In this document: piece after piece, positions 52,379 to 60,530 of the stretch
Numbering within the stretch: position 1 is the first letter of the stretch
How the letters are laid out: each line of letters opens with the position of its first letter
Assembly (NCBI GenBank): GCA_032027205.1
Contig: JAVSMN010000001.1
Coordinates: 3,289,418-3,353,417 of the forward strand
DNA: 64,000 nucleotides
Direction: 5' to 3'
Source of the DNA: Zeimonas sp032027205
GTDB taxonomy: Bacteria; Pseudomonadota; Gammaproteobacteria; Burkholderiales; Burkholderiaceae_E
Position numbers and translations under genes: made by a program
The notes under the pieces: generated by a model
Seen by the model: only the letters and a program-made list of their open reading frames with translations
Told to the model about the DNA's origin: nothing
Databases searched by the model: none

Positions 52379-53340
52379 TGCTCTTCAGTCTCGAGGCTGC
52401 GGACGACTCGCTGGCGCATGCGCTGGCGGCCGCGCTCGACGTTCCCATCGCGCCTCACGAGGAGCGCCGCTTCGTCGACGGCGAGTGCAAGCTGCGGCCG
52501 CTGGTCGACGTGCGCGGCGCCGACGCCTGCGTGCTGCTCGGGCTGCACGGCGGGCCGCTGGACAGCCCGCACGACAAGCTGTGGCGCCTGCTCGCCTTCG
52601 TGGCGACGCTGCGGGACCACGGCGCCGCCCGCGTGACGGCGCTGGTGCCGTATCTCGCGTATGCACGCAAGGACCGACGCACCAAGCCACACGATCCGGT
52701 CGGTTTGCGCTACGTCGCGCAACTCTTCGAGGCGGTGGGAACCGACCGGCTGGTCGTGCTCGAGGCGCACAACGTCGCAGCGTTGCAGAACGCCTTCCGC
52801 CTGCCGACGATGCATCTCGATGCCCATCCGGCCTTCGACGCGCTCGCGTTGCCGCTGGCCGCGCGCGGTCCGCTGGCCGTTGCCTCGCCCGACCCGGGCG
52901 GCGTCAAGCGCGCGCAACTGTGGGGTGAGGCGCTGCAGGCGCGCATCGGCGCGCCGGTGGGCTTTGCGATGGTCGACAAGCGACGAAGCGCGGGCATCGT
53001 CACGTCGGCCGGCCTGGTCGCCGGCGACGTACAGGACGCCACCGTGCTGCTGTACGACGACCTGATCGCCAGCGGCGAGACGATGCGCCGTGCCGCGCTC
53101 GCGCTGCGCGGTGCGGGCGCGGCATCGGTGATCGCCTGCGCGGCGCACGGACTCTTCGTCGCGCCCGCCGCCGAGGTGCTGCGCGACGACGCAATCGAGC
53201 AGGTGTGGGTGAGCGACAGCGTGCCGGCTTTCCGCATAGCGCAGGACGATCCGCTGCGCGCGAAACTGCGCGTTGTATCCTGCGCACCGCTTTTCGCGGG
53301 TGCGCTGGGGGGCCGCACGGATAACGCCTACACGCCGTGA
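52378..53340 (+). CDS. Ribose-phosphate pyrophosphokinase paralog (PRPP synthetase)
   Basis: The 320-residue protein resembles PRPP synthetase, which makes PRPP from ribose 5-phosphate and ATP. It has HEERRFVDGE, PYLAYARKDRRTKPHDPVGLR (ATP-binding flexible loop) and SPDPGGVKRA (pyrophosphate region). The PRPP-binding loop LLYDDLIASGETMRRA follows. It differs from the usual housekeeping Prs (which carries VDDxxDTGGT) and looks like a second, specialised copy. The ATG at 52378 shares a base with the DHH stop; GTG 52375 is an alternative. Its last 13 bases overlap the convergent kinase gene. Confidence 0.85.
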   Translation: MLFSLEAADDSLAHALAAALDVPIAPHEERRFVDGECKLRPLVDVRGADACVLLGLHGGPLDSPHDKLWRLLAFVATLRDHGAARVTALVPYLAYARKDRRTKPHDPVGLRYVAQLFEAVGTDRLVVLEAHNVAALQNAFRLPTMHLDAHPAFDALALPLAARGPLAVASPDPGGVKRAQLWGEALQARIGAPVGFAMVDKRRSAGIVTSAGLVAGDVQDATVLLYDDLIASGETMRRAALALRGAGAASVIACAAHGLFVAPAAEVLRDDAIEQVWVSDSVPAFRIAQDDPLRAKLRVVSCAPLFAGALGGRTDNAYTP

Positions 53341-54464
53341 TCCTGAGTCGTGCCGGCACCCAGGGGCGGCTCCGACAGCTTGTCGAGCGCCTCAGCCGCA
53401 CGCTGCAGATACCGTTGCCCCAGCGGAAGCCAGCGTTGCGGCGTGCGCGACTCGTCGTCGAGCAGGTGCGCGGCGGCGAGGCGCGCGCGCAGCGCGGCGC
53501 GGTTCGCCGTGTAGAGGCAGACGAGCGCAGGCGGCGCGCATTCGCCGAGTCGCGCGCCCACCGACGCGATGATTCGCGGGCCGATCCATTCAGCGCCCGC
53601 CATCGCGCACTCGAGTCCGAGAAAGGAGAGCTCGTCGAAGGGATCGACCTGGCGCAGGCCGGCGTCGAACTCGAGGCAGTCGATGACGACGGGGAAATCG
53701 AGCAGGCAGATGTGCTCGGGGCGCAGATCGCCGTGGCCCTCGACGACGTGACCCCCGCGAACGCGTTCGTGCAATGCAGCCGCATGCTCGTCGAGCGCCT
53801 TCGACAACCGATCGAGCACGGGCCCGGCGCCGAGCGACGCGAAGCCTGGCAGCAGCAGAACGCGCTCGGTCGCCGCATGCTCGCTGCGCAGTCGCTCGAA
53901 CCACGCGGACGCATCCAGGCGCGTGCGCGGAGCGTCGCGGTAGAACGCGGCGAGCGTTTGCGCCAGGCGGTCGATGTCGTCGGGGTCGACGCGCCGCTCC
54001 GCGATCCTCCAATCGAGCATCTCGTCGCGCGGCAGTCGCTGCATCTCGACCAGCCAGTCGACGGTGACGCCAGGCGCCGGCAGCCGTTCCTCGGCAACGA
54101 GATGCAGCGCGCCGTCGGCCCACTGCATCGCCACTAGTCGGCGGTACACGTCGGGCGCGAGCCGTCGATTGAGCCGCAGTTCCTCGCGGCAATGGCGTTC
54201 GCGCAATTCGACCGTCGAGAAATCGAGGAAAGGGAAGCGCACCGGTTTCTTCATCTTCAGCGCGCGCTCGCCGGCCAGGAGGACCCACGACATGTGCGTC
54301 TCGAGCCACTCGGTTTCCTCCGGTTCGCAGCCGTGCGCAGCGCGCGAGCGCAGGAAGCGGAGCTTGTCGTCGGTGCTCGGTAGAGACGGCGCAAGCGGTG
54401 CGTCGCCGTCGTGCGTCCGGTCGGGGCTCGACAGCTGGTAGAGATCGGTGGGCCAGGCGGTCAT
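53328..54464 (-). CDS. COG2187 aminoglycoside-phosphotransferase-like kinase
   Basis: The 378-residue protein is a paralog of the N-terminal half of the kinase at 45013. Shared features are LETHMSWVLLAGERALKMKKP (start only: ETHMSWVLL), FPFLDFSTVE, EELRLNRRLAPDVYRRL, the catalytic-loop-like EGHGDLRPEHICL and IDCLEFDAGLRQVDPFDELSF. It lacks the P-loop kinase half. Its start overlaps the acyl carrier gene stop as ATGA, making it the last gene of the acyl-CoA synthetase operon. The substrate is unknown. Confidence 0.82.
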   Translation of the reverse strand: MTAWPTDLYQLSSPDRTHDGDAPLAPSLPSTDDKLRFLRSRAAHGCEPEETEWLETHMSWVLLAGERALKMKKPVRFPFLDFSTVELRERHCREELRLNRRLAPDVYRRLVAMQWADGALHLVAEERLPAPGVTVDWLVEMQRLPRDEMLDWRIAERRVDPDDIDRLAQTLAAFYRDAPRTRLDASAWFERLRSEHAATERVLLLPGFASLGAGPVLDRLSKALDEHAAALHERVRGGHVVEGHGDLRPEHICLLDFPVVIDCLEFDAGLRQVDPFDELSFLGLECAMAGAEWIGPRIIASVGARLGECAPPALVCLYTANRAALRARLAAAHLLDDESRTPQRWLPLGQRYLQRAAEALDKLSEPPLGAGTTQDHGV

Positions 54465-54781
54465 GCGGCAGCAGTCGAGGATGCGTCATCCGTGCCGCGT
54501 CTTTCGAGCAGGTACGCGAGCATTGCATCCAGGGTGCCGACCCTTGCGTAGTCGGCTTCGGGCACCTCGATGCCCGTGCGCGCCTGCAGGTCGATCAGCA
54601 GGTTCAGGAAGTCGAAGGAGTCGATGTCGGCCTCGTCGCGCAATGGGCGGCGCCCATCGATCGACGACGGATCGAACTCGGGGGCGACGCTGCGCAGGCT
54701 CGCGTAGATCGCCTCGCGCATCGCTTCGCGCTCGCTGGCCGCGTGGTCCGGTTCGGCCGCGGACGTCGGTCGTTCGGTCAT
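54461..54781 (-). CDS. Acyl carrier protein
   Basis: The 106-residue protein has an acyl-carrier fold with the phosphopantetheine serine in ADIDSFDFLNLLIDL (Ser 55), preceded by a 25-residue non-conserved N-terminus. The serine motif is DSF rather than the usual DSL. It overlaps both neighbours (ATGA on each side), between the E2 gene and the COG2187 kinase gene. No ketosynthase or other fatty acid gene is near, so it is a specialised carrier that may take acyl groups from the upstream enzymes. Confidence 0.85.
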   Translation of the reverse strand: MTERPTSAAEPDHAASEREAMREAIYASLRSVAPEFDPSSIDGRRPLRDEADIDSFDFLNLLIDLQARTGIEVPEADYARVGTLDAMLAYLLERRGTDDASSTAAA

Positions 54782-56031
54782 TCCGTTGTCTCCGCGCGAC
54801 CGAGGCGCTCGCGCAGCGCGGACAGGAAACGTGCGCCGGCCAAGCCGTCGCTCGCGCGGTGGTCGCCCGCGAGCGTCACGCGTATCGTGCGCCGGGCGAC
54901 GATCTCGCCGTCGTCGCCGACGACCGGACGCGGTGCGATGCGTCCGAGGCCCACGAGCGCCACCTGCGGCGGATAGATGAGCCCGTGCACGTCGTCGGCG
55001 CCCGAATCGGAGAGGTTGGTGACGGTGATCGTCGAGTCGGCGAGGTCGGAGCTGCGCAGACGGCCCTGGCGCGCGCGCGTGACGACCTCCCGCAACGCCT
55101 CCATCCATCCGGAAAGGGACAGTCGATCGGCATCGTGCACGGTAGGGATCACGACGCCGCCGCCGCGCAGCGAGGTCACGACGCCGACGTGCACCGACGT
55201 CGCCCGATGCAGAGCGCCGTCGACGTACCGACCGTTGAGCTCAGGAACGTCGCGCAGCGCTCCGGCGACGGCTTGCATTGCGAGCGCGGCGAACAGCACG
55301 CGCTGCGCGATCGGGCGGTCGCGGTTGTACGCCTCCAGCCGGCGCCAGGCGGCATCGATGTCGATCTCGGCGCTCACGTGATAGTGCGGGATCTCGCGGT
55401 TGGAGCGCGACATCGCCGCGGCGATCGCCGTACGCATCGAGTCTTCCGCGGGCGGCGACGTGCCCGCCGCGGGTTCCGCGGCTGCCGCGCCTGCCTTCTC
55501 GACGGCAGATCCGCCCGCAGCGCCCGCGCTGGCCGCCGCCTCGACGTCGGCGAGCGAGATGATCTCTCCGTCGCTGCGCGCGGCGAGCGCCTGCAGGTCG
55601 ATGCCCAGCTCGGCTGCGCGCCGGCGTGCCGCAGGAGAGCTGCGCGGCACGCGGGTGGCGGCTGCTGCTGCGCGCGCGGCCGGGCCAGCCGCCGGCGGGA
55701 CGCTCGCTGCCCCGGCGCGATCCGTGCTCGCCGCCGCGGCCGGCGGCACTGTCGCCTTCGCCTCGTGCTCCGCGGCGACGCTCTGCCAGTCTTCTTCCTC
55801 TTGCGCGAGCACGGCGATCGGCGTGCCGACGGCGATGCGCTCGCCGGGTTGCGCGAGCAGCCGCGCGATGGTTCCCGCTTCCCAGTTCTCGACGTCGATC
55901 GCGCCCTTCTGTGTCTCGACGACGCAGGCGACGGCGCCGCGTGCCACCGCGTCTCCCGGCGCCACGCGCCACTCGAGCAGCAGCGCGTCTTCCATATCGG
56001 CGCCGAGCGTCGGCATGCACAGCTCATGCAT
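54778..56031 (-). CDS. 2-oxoacid dehydrogenase E2 (dihydrolipoamide acyltransferase)
   Basis: The 417-residue protein has one lipoyl domain (residues 1-78; lipoylated Lys in VVETQKGAIDVEN, residue 42). An E1/E3-binding domain follows (about 135-170, RSSPAARRRAAELGIDL). The catalytic domain (190-417) has the active-site DHRASDG at about 390-396. A long Ala/Pro linker separates the domains. It starts at ATG 56031, eight bases inside the E1 beta gene. No E3 gene is present in the operon. Confidence 0.9.
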   Translation of the reverse strand: MHELCMPTLGADMEDALLLEWRVAPGDAVARGAVACVVETQKGAIDVENWEAGTIARLLAQPGERIAVGTPIAVLAQEEEDWQSVAAEHEAKATVPPAAAASTDRAGAASVPPAAGPAARAAAAATRVPRSSPAARRRAAELGIDLQALAARSDGEIISLADVEAAASAGAAGGSAVEKAGAAAAEPAAGTSPPAEDSMRTAIAAAMSRSNREIPHYHVSAEIDIDAAWRRLEAYNRDRPIAQRVLFAALAMQAVAGALRDVPELNGRYVDGALHRATSVHVGVVTSLRGGGVVIPTVHDADRLSLSGWMEALREVVTRARQGRLRSSDLADSTITVTNLSDSGADDVHGLIYPPQVALVGLGRIAPRPVVGDDGEIVARRTIRVTLAGDHRASDGLAGARFLSALRERLGRAETTE

Positions 56032-57010
56032 GCTCGAGCACCCCGCGAGCCGCAACGACGATGTTCTCGATCTGCGGCAGCGCGGCGTTCTCCAGGTGCG
56101 CCGGATATGGAATCGGCACCTCGGCCGAGCACACGCGCGCGGGCGGCGCGTCGAGCTCGTAGAACGCCTGCTCGACGATCGTCGCGACGATCTCGGCGGC
56201 GAGGCTGCCCGTTTTCCAGCCTTCGTCGACGACGACCGCGCGCCGCGTGCGCGCCACGCTCGCGACGATCGACTCGACGTCGAGCGGGCGCAGCGTGCGC
56301 AGATCGAGCACTTCGGCCTCGATGCCGTCGCGCGCGAGCGCCTCGGCGGCGGCCAGGCACTTGAAGAGCGAACCGCCGTAGGTGACGAGCGTGAGGTCGC
56401 GGCCCGGGCGTCGCACGGCCGCGTGGTCGATGTCGACCGCCGTTGCCGATTCGTCGAGCTCGCCCTCCATCGGCAGCAGCATCGCGTGCTCGAAGACGAT
56501 CACCGGATCGGGATCGTCGAGCGCGGCGCTCAGCATGCCGCGGGCGTCGGCGAGCGTGGCCGGCGCGACCACGCGCAGGCCGGGCACGTGCGCATACCAG
56601 CCTTCGAGGCTATGCGAGTGCTGCGCGGCCAGCTGGCGCCCGGCGCCGGTGGTCATCCGTACGACGAGCGGAATGCCGATCTGGCCGCCCGACATGTGTC
56701 GCAGCGTCGCCCCATTGTTGACGATCTGGTCGAGCGCCAGAAGGCTGAAGTTCACCGTCATCACTTCGACGATCGGGCGCAGCCCCGCCATCGCCGCGCC
56801 GATGCCGGCGCCGACGAAGGCCGCCTCGGACAACGGCGTGTCGCGCACGCGCTGCTCGCCGAACTCCTCGAGCAGGCCCTTGCTGACGGCGTAGGTGCCG
56901 CCGTAGCGGCCGACGTCCTCGCCCATCAGGAAGACGCGCTCGTCGCGCTGCAGTGCTTCGCGCAGTCCGGCGCGCAGCGCCTCGCGGTAGGTGGTGCGTA
57001 CGATCGTCAT
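56024..57010 (-). CDS. 2-oxoacid dehydrogenase E1 beta subunit
   Basis: The 328-residue protein is the beta chain of a heterotetrameric E1 (pyruvate/acetoin/branched-chain type). It has TYREALRAGLREAL, FLMGEDVGRYGGTYAVSKGL, DTPLSEAAFVGAGIGAAMAGLRPIVE, and GGQIGIPLVVRM, and a C-terminal transketolase domain with EVLDLRTLRPLD. Its ATG overlaps the E1 alpha stop. The main pyruvate dehydrogenase of Betaproteobacteria is the single-chain AceE type, so this is a separate complex. Confidence 0.92.
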   Translation of the reverse strand: MTIVRTTYREALRAGLREALQRDERVFLMGEDVGRYGGTYAVSKGLLEEFGEQRVRDTPLSEAAFVGAGIGAAMAGLRPIVEVMTVNFSLLALDQIVNNGATLRHMSGGQIGIPLVVRMTTGAGRQLAAQHSHSLEGWYAHVPGLRVVAPATLADARGMLSAALDDPDPVIVFEHAMLLPMEGELDESATAVDIDHAAVRRPGRDLTLVTYGGSLFKCLAAAEALARDGIEAEVLDLRTLRPLDVESIVASVARTRRAVVVDEGWKTGSLAAEIVATIVEQAFYELDAPPARVCSAEVPIPYPAHLENAALPQIENIVVAARGVLEHA

Positions 57011-58005
57011 TGCGGCTGTCCTGCCGGTGCGTGCTCGGCGCAGACGTGCCGGTGCAGATCCTCGATCGGCTCCCAGCTGCCGGCCTCGGCCGCCTGCACC
57101 GCCTCGCGGACCTCGGCTTCGGCGCTCGCTTCGATCGCTTCGACCTCCGCGGCCGAGGCCAGCCGCCGCTCGAGAACGAACCGCGTGAAGGCGGCTACCG
57201 GGCAGCGCTTCTTCCACTGCTCGACCTCGGCACGATCGCGGTATAGCTCGGGATCGAACATCGAGTGCGCGCGGAAGCGGTAGGTGCGGAACTCGATGAA
57301 ATAGGGGCCGCGCGTTTGACGCATCCGTTCGAGCGCATCGCGCATCGCGCTGCGCACCGCCAGCACGTCCATGCCGTCGACCGACGTTGCGGGCATGCCG
57401 TAGCTGTGTGCGCGCTCGCAGAGCTCGACGTTGGCCTGCGAGCGCGACAACGCCGTGCCCATCGCGTACAGGTTGTTCTCGCACAGCAGCAGCAGCGGCA
57501 GCTTCCACAACGCGGCGAGGTTGGCGGTTTCGTGGAACTCGCCCTCGGCCATCGCTCCCTCACCGAAGAAGCAGGCGACCACGTGATCGGTGGCGCGCAT
57601 CGCTTCCGCGAGGGCCATGCCGGCAGCCAGCGGAAGCGCGCCGCCGACGATCGCGTTGCCGCCGTAGAAGCGCCGGGCGACGTCGAACAGGTGCATCGAG
57701 CCGCCGCGACCGCCGCTGCAGCCCTCGCGCTTGCCGTACATCTCCGCCATGATCGAGGCGGCCGGCACGCCGCGCGCAAGCGCGTGGCCGTGCTCGCGGT
57801 AGGTGGCGAAGATCGCGTCCGTGTCGCGCAGGCATGGCACCGATCCGGCGGCGACCGCTTCCTCGCCGATGTACAGATGCAGGAAGCCGCGGATCTTTCC
57901 CGCGCCGTACAGCTCGGCGCACTTCTCCTCGAAGCGGCGGATGCGGATCATCTGCATCAGCAGCGCGCGCGCCTCGCGCGCGTCGATGGCGTCGCTTTCG
58001 CTCAT
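57007..58005 (-). CDS. 2-oxoacid dehydrogenase E1 alpha subunit (thiamine diphosphate)
   Basis: The 332-residue protein decarboxylates a 2-oxoacid (or cleaves acetoin) with thiamine diphosphate. It has MIRIRRFEEKCAELYGAGKIRG (core RIRRFEEK), YREHGHALARGV, and SGGRGGSMHLFD. The thiamine motif GEGAMAEGEFHETANLAALWKLPLLLLCENN (GEGAMAEGE to ENN) follows. YRFRAHSMFDPE is the usual phosphorylation-loop region. The exact substrate (pyruvate, acetoin or branched-chain acid) cannot be decided. Confidence 0.92.
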   Translation of the reverse strand: MSESDAIDAREARALLMQMIRIRRFEEKCAELYGAGKIRGFLHLYIGEEAVAAGSVPCLRDTDAIFATYREHGHALARGVPAASIMAEMYGKREGCSGGRGGSMHLFDVARRFYGGNAIVGGALPLAAGMALAEAMRATDHVVACFFGEGAMAEGEFHETANLAALWKLPLLLLCENNLYAMGTALSRSQANVELCERAHSYGMPATSVDGMDVLAVRSAMRDALERMRQTRGPYFIEFRTYRFRAHSMFDPELYRDRAEVEQWKKRCPVAAFTRFVLERRLASAAEVEAIEASAEAEVREAVQAAEAGSWEPIEDLHRHVCAEHAPAGQPQ

Positions 58006-59753
58006 GAAGCCTCCAGCGTCGACGTATCGCCCTCGGGCAGGCCGAGCTCGCGCGCCTTCAGCAGGCGGCGCAGCACCTTTCCGCTGCGCGTCTTGGGCAG
58101 CGAGTCTGCGAAGTCGATCTCCTTCGGTGCAACCGCCGCGCCCAGCCGCTTGCGTGCGAACCCGAGCAGTTCGCGGCGCAGCGCTTCGTCCGCTTCGACG
58201 CCGGGCTTCGGCACGACAAAGGCCTTGACCACTTCGCCGACCGTGGGCTCGGGCTTGCCGATGACGCCGGCCTCGTGCACGGCAGGGTGCTCCATCAGCG
58301 CCGACTCCACCTCGAAGGGCCCGATCAGGTGGCCGGCCGACTTGATCATGTCGTCGGCGCGGCCGACGAACCAGAAGTAGCCGTCGGCGTCGCGTCGCGC
58401 GAGATCGCCCGACAGGTACCAGTCGCCGGCAAAGCACTTTGCCGTGCGTTCGGGGTCGTCGAGGTAGCCGCGGAACATCGATGGCCAACCGCGCCGCAGC
58501 GCGAGTTCGCCTTCCTCGCCGTCCGGCGCCGCCTCGATGGCTCCGTCCGCTGCGCGACGGACGATCCGGGCATCGACGCCCGGCAGCGGCCTGCCCATCG
58601 AACCGGGACGGATGTCGAGCGCCGCGTAGTTGGCAACCATGATGCCGCCCGTCTCCGTCTGCCACCAGTTGTCGTGGATCGGCAGGCCGAAGGCCTCGAT
58701 GCCCCAGGCGACTGCCGCCGGGTTCAACGCCTCGCCGACGCTGGCGATGAACCGCAGCCGCGGGAACGATCGCGCGCGCGCCGCCTGCGCGCCCGACTTC
58801 ATCATCATCCGCACCGCCGTCGGCGCCGTGTACCACACCGACACGCGCTCGCGATCGAGGATGTCGTACCAGCGCTCGGCGTCGAAGTCGCCTTCGTCGG
58901 CAACGAGCGTGATGCCGTGCGCGAGTGGCGCGACGATGCCGTACGAGGTGCCGGTCACCCAGCCGGGGTCGGCGGTGCACCAGAAGACGTCGTCTTCGTG
59001 CAGGTCGAGCGCGAAGCGCGCGGTGGCGTGGTGCGCGACGATCGCCTCGTGCACGTGCAGCGCGCCCTTCGGTTTGCCGGTGGTGCCGCTGGTGAAATGC
59101 AGCAGGGCGGGCATCTGCGGATCGGTGGGGCCGATCGTGTAATCGACACCGGCAGCGTCCAGCGCTTCCTGCAGGTCGATCGTGCCGGGCGGCAGCGGAT
59201 CGTCGTACTCGCGAACGACGAGCACGTGCGCGAGCGCGGGCAGCGACGCGCGGATCTCGGCGACCTTGCGCCGATACAGCGTGCTGGTCGTCACGAGCAC
59301 GCGTGCCGATCCGCGCTCCAGCCGCGTGGCGATCGGCTCCGGGCCGAAGGCCGAGAACAGCGGCGTCACCACGCAGCGGTGCTTCAGCGCGCCGAGTACA
59401 GAGACGTACAACTCGGGGATGCGGCCGGACAGCACGAAGAGCCGATCGCCGGCGCTCACGCCGAGCGCAGCGAGCACGTTGGCGAAGCGGTTCGTCGCCT
59501 CGCGCAGTTGCGCGTAGGAGAATTGCTGCACCGAGCCGTCGCGGGCGACGCAGCGCAGCGCCACAACCTGCGCCCTGGGGCCGAGGGCGTGGCGATCGAC
59601 GCATTCGTGCGCAATGTTCAGCCCCCGCCCATCCGGCAGGCCGTCGAGCGCAGAGCGTGCCTGCGCCCACGAGAAGCGCTCGCGTTCCTCGTCGTAGTCG
59701 GTCAGGTTCGGCGTTGCGACGAGAGTCGCGACGCGCTTGCGGATGACGTCCAC
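58002..59753 (-). CDS. AMP-forming acyl/acetyl-CoA synthetase
   Basis: The 583-residue enzyme activates a carboxylic acid to its CoA thioester through an acyl-AMP. It has FTSGTTGKPKGALH (P-loop), WCTADPGWVTGTSYGI, NWWQTETGGIM and YLSGDLARRDADGYFWFVGRADDMIKSAG (core SGDLARRD, GRADDMIK). The C-terminal LPKTRSGKVLRR contains the acetylatable Lys. WQTETGG and the length resemble the AcsA/acetate group. It starts with GTG after a GGGAGG site and leads the operon; its stop overlaps E1 alpha as ATGA. Confidence 0.92.
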   Translation of the reverse strand: MDVIRKRVATLVATPNLTDYDEERERFSWAQARSALDGLPDGRGLNIAHECVDRHALGPRAQVVALRCVARDGSVQQFSYAQLREATNRFANVLAALGVSAGDRLFVLSGRIPELYVSVLGALKHRCVVTPLFSAFGPEPIATRLERGSARVLVTTSTLYRRKVAEIRASLPALAHVLVVREYDDPLPPGTIDLQEALDAAGVDYTIGPTDPQMPALLHFTSGTTGKPKGALHVHEAIVAHHATARFALDLHEDDVFWCTADPGWVTGTSYGIVAPLAHGITLVADEGDFDAERWYDILDRERVSVWYTAPTAVRMMMKSGAQAARARSFPRLRFIASVGEALNPAAVAWGIEAFGLPIHDNWWQTETGGIMVANYAALDIRPGSMGRPLPGVDARIVRRAADGAIEAAPDGEEGELALRRGWPSMFRGYLDDPERTAKCFAGDWYLSGDLARRDADGYFWFVGRADDMIKSAGHLIGPFEVESALMEHPAVHEAGVIGKPEPTVGEVVKAFVVPKPGVEADEALRRELLGFARKRLGAAVAPKEIDFADSLPKTRSGKVLRRLLKARELGLPEGDTSTLEAS

Positions 59754-59785
59754 CGTCCAGCGCCTCCCGCTTGCAGGCTAATGCC

Positions 59786-59815
59786 ATTGCCGCCTTGCGC
59801 CTTGCGCGCGGTCAA
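59786..59815 (-). promoter_or_regulatory. Weak candidate promoter for the acyl-CoA synthetase operon
   Basis: TTGACC (59815-59810) on the minus strand has a poor -10 (GGCAAT) 18 bases downstream. The -35 is close to consensus, but the -10 is weak, so an activator may be required. It lies in the 111-base divergent gap shared with the FMN reductase gene. Confidence 0.25.
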
Positions 59816-59864
59816 GGGAACATGGACCTTCGCATCCGCGCACGCGCCTTGCTGGAACCGACCC

Positions 59865-60437
59865 ATGAAACCGAAGCTTCAATCGATCATCTGCAGCACG
59901 CGACCCGGTCGGGTCGGCCCCGCGGTCGCGCACTGGTTCCACGAGCGCGCGCAAGACCACGCCCGCTTCGACGCACAGCTCGTCGATCTCGCCGACTTCG
60001 CGCTTCCCATCTACGACGAGCCGCACCACCCGACGCAGCAGCGCTACGAGCACGAGCACACGAAGCGCTGGGCGGCAAGCGTGGCGAGTGCCGACGCCTA
60101 CGTCTTCGTGCTGCCCGAGTACAACTACTCGCCGCCGCCTTCGTTCGTCAACGCGCTCGACTTCGTCTATCGCGAATGGAACTACAAGCCGTGCGGGTTC
60201 GTCAGCTACGGCGGGATCTCCGGCGGGCTGCGCGCTGCGCAACAGGCGAAGCTGCAGGCGACGACGCTGAAGATGATGCCGATGGTCGAGGGCGTGATGA
60301 TTCCCTATGTCGCCCGACACATCGAGAGCGGGCGGCTGCAGCCGTCGGAGGCGATCGACCAGGCCGCCGTCGCGCTGCTCGACGAGTTGCTCAAATGGGC
60401 GCAGGCGCTCGCTTCGATGCGGGCGCCACGCGGGTGA
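59865..60437 (+). CDS. NADPH-dependent FMN reductase family protein
   Basis: The 190-residue flavodoxin-like protein begins with a strand and phosphate loop (IICSTRPGRVGPAVAHW), then VLPEYNYSPPPSFVNALDFVY and FVSYGGISGGLRA, the hallmark loops of the NADPH-dependent FMN reductase/azoreductase family. It probably reduces flavin or quinones in the cytosol. It is divergent from the acyl-CoA synthetase operon and is followed 93 bases later by the CDF gene on the same strand. Confidence 0.9.
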   Translation: MKPKLQSIICSTRPGRVGPAVAHWFHERAQDHARFDAQLVDLADFALPIYDEPHHPTQQRYEHEHTKRWAASVASADAYVFVLPEYNYSPPPSFVNALDFVYREWNYKPCGFVSYGGISGGLRAAQQAKLQATTLKMMPMVEGVMIPYVARHIESGRLQPSEAIDQAAVALLDELLKWAQALASMRAPRG

Positions 60438-60530
60438 ATCGCTCGATCGCGAGCGCGCGCACCTCGTCCACGATGACCTCGTCCACGTAGCTCGTCCGAG
60501 CGCCCGGCACGCCGGTTGCGGGGGACGTCG

